Below are positions 60,057 through 64,000 of a DNA stretch of 64,000 bases, piece after piece. Location of the stretch: positions 1,025,289 to 1,089,288 of the forward strand of contig NZ_LT984884.1 of NCBI RefSeq assembly GCF_900258515.1. Direction: 5' to 3'. The position numbers and the translations under genes were made by a program. Position 1 is the stretch's first letter, and every line of letters begins with the position of its first letter. Source of the stretch: Lentibacillus sp. Marseille-P4043 (GTDB taxonomy: Bacteria; Bacillota; Bacilli; Bacillales; Amphibacillaceae). Below the pieces are notes generated by a model. That model was given only the letters and a program-made list of their open reading frames with translations. It had not been told where the DNA came from and ran no database searches.

Positions 60057-61733
60057 ATGAAAAGAAACAGTTTTCTTTATATGTTCATAGTTGCTGTTAT
60101 CCTTGTTGTATCATTAGCTGCTTGTACAGAAGAATCGACTGATGATCAATCGGATGAGGCAAAGGCAAAGGAGGAACAAACTAACTCAAGTCAAGACACC
60201 GATGTGAAACAGATTTCTTCCTATGATGAAAGCCGGATCGATAATCAAGCAGAAATAGAAAAAGATCTATTGGAAGAATATCAAGAGGGATCCTACTCAT
60301 TCGAAGATCCTTTTATAACGAAAGATCCATATGGTGTTGCTCCTCTTACAGCGTTAGTCATGTTTGAAACAGACGAGCCAACGCAAATAACCTTAACTGT
60401 TCAAGGAAAGGACAGCAATAGCGATGTCAAAAAGTCATTTGATGCGTACGAAACAGAACATCAAATTCCTGTTTTAGGTTTGTATCCAAATTATGAAAAC
60501 ACTGTAACAATAGAAGCAACAAACAAAGATGGAGAAACGATAACCACGGAATTATCTATTAAAACCGATTCATTGCCAGATGACTTTTTAACAACGGATC
60601 TAGTGGAAGCAGATACGGAAAAAATGGAAAATGGATTAACATTTATCATTCCTAGTTCGCGCTATGCTTATGCTGTTGATGATAATGCTGAAGTTCGCTG
60701 GTATTCAACTTTATGGAATTCACATGTTTTTAATCGATTAGAAAACGGGAATTTATTATATATCACAAAAGAAGAAGGCCAGGATAAATATAATGACTTA
60801 TTGGAAATGGATATGTTAGGAAAAGTATCTAATTCGTACATTATTCAATTAGGTGATTATGAAAAAACCAACCTGCTTCACCATGACGCAATTGAACTGC
60901 CAAATGGTAACCTGCTTACAACGACACATGATGTTGATTCTGATTACATTGAAGATGAAATGGTAGAAATTGACCGGAAAACTGGAGAAACAGTAAGTGA
61001 TTTCAGTTTTAGAGACATTTTGCCAGAGACGTTTTATCAGGACTATGAAGGACCGGCGGCAGACGAAGGGGATTGGCTCCATCAAAATGCTGTCTGGTAT
61101 GATGAAACAGATAATACGATTCTAATGTCAAGTCGAAGTCAAGACTTAGTTATGAAACTCTCTTATCCAGAAGGTGAAATTAAATGGATATTAGCGGCAC
61201 CGGAGTTTTGGCCAGATGATTATGAGCAATATTTATTGGATCCCAAAAGTGATGAAATGAAATTCCCTGGTGGACAACATGCTGTTATGACATTGCCTGA
61301 TCAGGATGACAATGATGATACGACAGATATACTTCTTTTCGACAACAATATAGTTATCACAAGAGGAAATGATGACCTTAGCGAAGACTATAGTCGAGCC
61401 GTTCAATATAGAATAAACGAAAAGGATAAAACAGTTGAAGAAGTCTGGTCTTATGGTGAAGATCGCGGTAAGGAACTATTTTCAAGTATTGTTGGGGACG
61501 CGGATTATCTCCCTGAAACAGGAAACCGACTCATAACATCTGGCTATATTGAAGTGGAAGACGGAATGAATAGTAGAGTTGTCGAGGTTAGCGATCAAGA
61601 CCCTGCTGAAGTGATTTATGAAATTGTCATATCAGGTTTTGAATCAGGCAGCCACCGTCAAGCATATCGGGCCGAGCGCATGCCTTTATATCCAAAACAA
61701 GAATGGAATTTGCAATTAGGGGAAGAAGACTAA
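60057..61733 (+). CDS. Aryl-sulfate sulfotransferase (ASST)-family lipoprotein
   Basis: 558 residues. A lipoprotein signal with lipobox LAAC (Cys22) is followed by an acidic linker, an N-terminal beta domain (residues 85-170), and a beta-propeller. Putative catalytic residues are in NLLHHDAIELPNGNLL (His), WLHQNAVWYDETDNTI (His), ILMSSRSQDLVMKL (Arg) and FPGGQHAVMTLP (His), matching the order His/His/Arg/His in E. coli AssT. The family transfers sulfate between phenolic compounds without PAPS. As a surface lipoprotein it would act outside the cell. The TauE-type exporter gene downstream is suggestive of sulfur-anion handling. A strong terminator separates the two. Confidence 0.88.
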   Translation: MKRNSFLYMFIVAVILVVSLAACTEESTDDQSDEAKAKEEQTNSSQDTDVKQISSYDESRIDNQAEIEKDLLEEYQEGSYSFEDPFITKDPYGVAPLTALVMFETDEPTQITLTVQGKDSNSDVKKSFDAYETEHQIPVLGLYPNYENTVTIEATNKDGETITTELSIKTDSLPDDFLTTDLVEADTEKMENGLTFIIPSSRYAYAVDDNAEVRWYSTLWNSHVFNRLENGNLLYITKEEGQDKYNDLLEMDMLGKVSNSYIIQLGDYEKTNLLHHDAIELPNGNLLTTTHDVDSDYIEDEMVEIDRKTGETVSDFSFRDILPETFYQDYEGPAADEGDWLHQNAVWYDETDNTILMSSRSQDLVMKLSYPEGEIKWILAAPEFWPDDYEQYLLDPKSDEMKFPGGQHAVMTLPDQDDNDDTTDILLFDNNIVITRGNDDLSEDYSRAVQYRINEKDKTVEEVWSYGEDRGKELFSSIVGDADYLPETGNRLITSGYIEVEDGMNSRVVEVSDQDPAEVIYEIVISGFESGSHRQAYRAERMPLYPKQEWNLQLGEED

Positions 61734-61760
61734 TAGTATCCGGAAATAGAAAGGTATGAT

Positions 61761-61801
61761 GGCTGATCATGAGATATATTCCTTGATCAGTCTTTTTTTT
61801 A
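61761..61801 (+). terminator. Terminator of the ASST gene
   Basis: GGCTGATCA pairs with TGATCAGTC and is followed by eight T residues. Confidence 0.92.
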
Positions 61802-61848
61802 GGTTAAATGTTAAAATAGATTAACGTTGAAAAATAGTAGGTGTTTAT

Positions 61849-62565
61849 TTGGGAACGATCATTTTATTTGTCGCTATTATTCTATTCGCTGCGATTCTCC
61901 AGACAAGTACAGGATTCGGCTTTTCGATTATGGCAACGCCGTTTTTGCTGTTACTTTTTGAACCACGAGAGGCAATTCAAATTAACCTGATTTTATCGCT
62001 CGTCATTTCTTGTGCGCTAATTTGGAAAATAAGAAAAGATATTGATATGGGGATTTTAAAGAGGTTCATCCTAGGTGGCATTGTTGGTCTGCCTATAGGG
62101 ATTACGATCTTTTTAACGATGGATATAACATGGCTGAAATTAGGAGTCAGTATTATTATCCTTTTGCTGACCGTTTTATTAATCCTTCATTTTCGTATTG
62201 GGCAAACAAGTCGAAGGGATTTCTCGATTGGTGCGCTTTCCGGTGCGTTTACAACAAGCATTGGTATGCCAGGACCGCCAATTCTATTGTATTTTTCTGG
62301 AACAGAGACAACGAAGGAAAAATTGCGAGGGACTACGTTGGCGTTTTACTTGTTTATTTACTCGGTTAGTTTGCTTACACAAGTTATGTTTGCAGGTACG
62401 ACGAAAGCTATATGGCAATCAAGCCTTATCGCATTACCACTCGTAATCATTGGTCTGTTTTTGGGCCAGCTTTTATTTAAACGTATTAATCAACAAGTGT
62501 TTCAAACCATTACATATGTATTGTTGCTGTTTACTGGTATTTATTTGTTGATCCAACAGCTTTAA
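61849..62565 (+). CDS. TauE/SafE-family membrane transporter
   Basis: 238 residues from TTG 61849 (AGGTG upstream). Seven or eight membrane helices, with ILQTSTGFGFSIMATPFLLL in the first half and IGALSGAFTTSIGMPGPPIL in the second, the paired motif typical of TauE/SafE (DUF81). The family exports sulfite, sulfoacetate or related anions. It follows the arylsulfotransferase gene, but a terminator lies between, so it has its own promoter. Substrate not established. Confidence 0.9.
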   Translation: MGTIILFVAIILFAAILQTSTGFGFSIMATPFLLLLFEPREAIQINLILSLVISCALIWKIRKDIDMGILKRFILGGIVGLPIGITIFLTMDITWLKLGVSIIILLLTVLLILHFRIGQTSRRDFSIGALSGAFTTSIGMPGPPILLYFSGTETTKEKLRGTTLAFYLFIYSVSLLTQVMFAGTTKAIWQSSLIALPLVIIGLFLGQLLFKRINQQVFQTITYVLLLFTGIYLLIQQL

Positions 62566-62582
62566 CAGCACTCCGAAAGAAG

Positions 62583-62634
62583 TCTCCCACCTCAAGAAAT
62601 GCGAAGAACGACAGTCCAAAGAGTAGGTGGGAGA
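62583..62634. terminator. Hairpin after the TauE-like gene
   Basis: TCTCCCACCT (62583) and AGGTGGGAGA (62625) are perfect 10-bp arms around 32 bases. There is no T-tract. Confidence 0.6.
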
Positions 62635-62676
62635 TGAATTCAGTTGACGTTAGCCAAATGCCCTGTATTCAAATTG

Positions 62677-62955
62677 CTAATTGTTATAATGGCTGATTCC
62701 TATTAGATTTTTGATCGCTTTCCGTGCTTTTCTTGCAATCGCTTCATGCAATGGACGTTTCTTTATTCGGAACTGCTTGATTTGGAAAACGGTTTGAACA
62801 TATTTTTTGATAACGGAAATACCACTAATGGCCACTGCATCATTCGTATGAGTCTTTTCCAACCCCAAATTTTTTCGCCAAGGTATTTGGCAAACAACCT
62901 TCTTTGTACTGGTTGTTGACCCTAAGTTATTTTTGCATACCACGCTGAATGTCAA
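62677..62955 (-). pseudogene. Remnant resembling the C-terminus of an IscB-type (RRXRR/HNH) nuclease
   Basis: After a meaningless start overlapping the preceding gene, the frame reads LGLEKTHTNDAVAISG, then QIKQFRIKKRPLHEAIARKA. IscB-family nucleases of IS200/IS605 elements have LGLxKTHxNDAxxI just after the HNH domain, and a basic KKRSLHEATARKGRK-like tail. The N-terminal RuvC parts, the HNH motif and any guide RNA region are absent, so this is a fragment of about 80 residues left by a mobile element. The identification is from remembered family patterns. Confidence 0.5.
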
Positions 62956-63989
62956 TAACTATATTCTTGGTTAACCCGGTAGCATTCGCAACAAATTCAA
63001 TTTCCAGGCCCTTTTCTAAAAGTCGAAGTGCAATGGTTTCCTTTGTTTTATGCTCAGCTTCCTTTGCCTTTTGCTCAGCCTTTTGTTCGGCGTGTTGTAC
63101 TCGCAATTCAGCTTCACGTTGGGCTGCTTCCTCATCCATAATTTGTTTCAATCGGGATTCATAAACAAGCCTTTGTTCCTGTTCCATGCTCAGCCCTTCC
63201 CAGTTATGAAAGGCTTCCCTTAGTGACTCATCATTCAAAGCCATCACCTCGGGCCCACACGATGTGGGTCATGCAGACGTTGCCACAGGACGTGGCGTTC
63301 TTAGTCTGCCTTCCTTTACTTTTATCATCATAGATTTTACCGTTTCTAGAATCGACCATGCCAAGCAGCAAAAGCCATCTTGCCAGCGCATCATTCCATG
63401 GATCAAGTTTATCATCTTTCCAATCCTTTATTAACTTGCTCATCTCAATAAAATGAAATTCCATCACATTCGTCAGTTTGAACTGGTCTTCATCTTCATA
63501 TAAATGATAGGAAGTATGGAAACGTTCTGTTTGACTAAAAAGATCAAAGTTAAGAATATTGATTGAAATTACCGGTCGCAATTCTGTATAACCCATTCCC
63601 TTTTTCTGTGAGCTTAAATATGCCTTGGACCAGTAATAGATGGAACGTTTAATCATATCATATTTATTTGTAAATTGGATTTCTACATTGATCTTTTCAT
63701 CGGCATTTGTAACAACTAGCAGATCCAGTCTTGACTGTTTATCATCAACATATTCCCCGCTGAATTCCGTATTCATAAATGAGATATCCTTGATTTGATT
63801 CCTACCTGTTTTCTGTAAAATTGCATTCAAAAATACAACAGTAATATCCTTATTCTTTTCATTTCCAAATAGTTGTTTGAAGGCGTAATCAACTTTTAAA
63901 TCCATTAGTTGTTCTAGTGGAATGCGTTTAAGTAATTTTGATCTATTAATTTCCTGTTTTCGCTTGGTGTATTCATTTCGATCTTCCAT
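62927..63989 (-). pseudogene. Rpn/PD-(D/E)XK transposase-family gene, split by a repeat insertion
   Basis: The first part (63989 to about 63303) encodes LLKRIPLEQLMDLKVDYAFK, FSGEYVDDKQSRLDLLVVTN with NVEIQFTNKYDMIKRSIYYW, the nuclease core of the Rpn family (recombination-promoting nuclease/PDDEXK transposase). It then enters repeat-derived codons (NATSCGNVCMTHIVWARGDG) and stops at 63231. The family's C-terminal part resumes in another frame as MALNDESLREAFHNWEGLSM, EQRLVYESRLKQIMDEEAAQ and a coiled-coil tail ending at 62927. Thus the gene is interrupted by about 60 bases related to the 34.3-kb element. The second part has GAGGTG before ATG 63244 and might be translated separately. Confidence 0.82.
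63240..63302. repeat. Core module of the dispersed element inserted in the Rpn gene
   Basis: On the minus strand CGCCACGTCCTGTGGCAACG, then CTGCATGACCCACATCGTGT and GGGCCCGAGG align base by base, with few changes, to 34347-34393 in the 177-bp palindromic element. The module contains two short hairpins (GCCACG-CGTGGC type and CCCACAC-GTGTGGG type). Confidence 0.82.
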
Positions 63990-64000
63990 TACTTGAGTAA

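Overview
The window looks like chromosomal DNA of a low-GC, endospore-forming, salt-tolerant member of the Bacillaceae (Virgibacillus/Oceanobacillus/Lentibacillus-like). This is inferred from B. subtilis-type gene sets (des-desK-desR, YutJ, YndM, YwcH, a YpvA-like helicase, CwlC-like amidase, Ytr-type GntR/ABC operon), strong AGGAGG-like ribosome sites with frequent TTG/GTG starts, and a complete carnitine-to-glycine-betaine osmolyte pathway. The species cannot be named from sequence alone.

Layout. 0-2 kb: end of an SDR-like gene and a CPA1 cation/proton antiporter. 2.3-5.1 kb: an LXG polymorphic-toxin locus (small helical partner, LHH-nuclease toxin, SUKH immunity gene, truncated second SUKH gene). 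5.3-8.3 kb: an ABC exporter with a frameshifted permease. 8.4-17.8 kb: a secreted 28-residue-repeat protein, YutJ, a CYP152 peroxygenase, a broken nucleotidyltransferase, a small Xre/membrane operon, CwlC-like amidase, DinG/YpvA helicase and a Nudix hydrolase. 17.9-21.6 kb: a repeat-rich gap, then the des-desK-desR membrane-fluidity system. 21.7-33.9 kb: WrbA, a LytTR regulator, a CoA transferase, TetR plus paired SMR exporters with two matching operators, an LLM oxidoreductase, a coiled-coil protein, RlmN, DUF3231 and a HAAS/DUF4097 pair. 34.5-36.5 kb: a ParM-ParR-like segregation cassette with a centromere-like repeat cluster. 37-44 kb: Uma2, NhaC and the carnitine cluster (BCCT transporter, GbsR-like regulator, BKACE, carnitine dehydrogenase, thioesterase). 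44.2-45.1 kb: a roughly 45-copy 20-bp tandem array. 45-50 kb: a PepSY-like protein, a MerR-methyltransferase fusion, GNAT, a candidate type I toxin/antisense locus and a DMT exporter. 50-54 kb: a five-gene GntR/ABC operon. 54-64 kb: gdhA, an amidase, a second Uma2, an arylsulfotransferase with a TauE-like exporter, an IscB-like remnant and an Rpn-type nuclease gene split by a repeat insertion.

How the genes work together. The carnitine genes should convert imported L-carnitine through 3-dehydrocarnitine and betainyl-CoA to glycine betaine, an osmoprotectant, under a betaine-sensing-type regulator; a 36-bp dyad lies in front of them. DesK/DesR tune the desaturase gene to membrane order. The TetR gene and the SMR pair share one operator sequence.

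Items most worth follow-up: (1) the 48.1-48.5 kb locus, where a small membrane peptide is opposed by an antisense transcription unit with its own promoter and intrinsic terminator, and the sense RNA has complementary ends; (2) the chromosomal ParMR cassette with a parC-like repeat cluster; (3) the 20/21-bp tandem arrays at 13.8, 23.6 and 44.2 kb; (4) three REP-like palindromes, one of which rewrites a protein C-terminus; (5) small palindromic elements, one core copy of which has split a gene. All calls come from reading the sequence; no searches were run.
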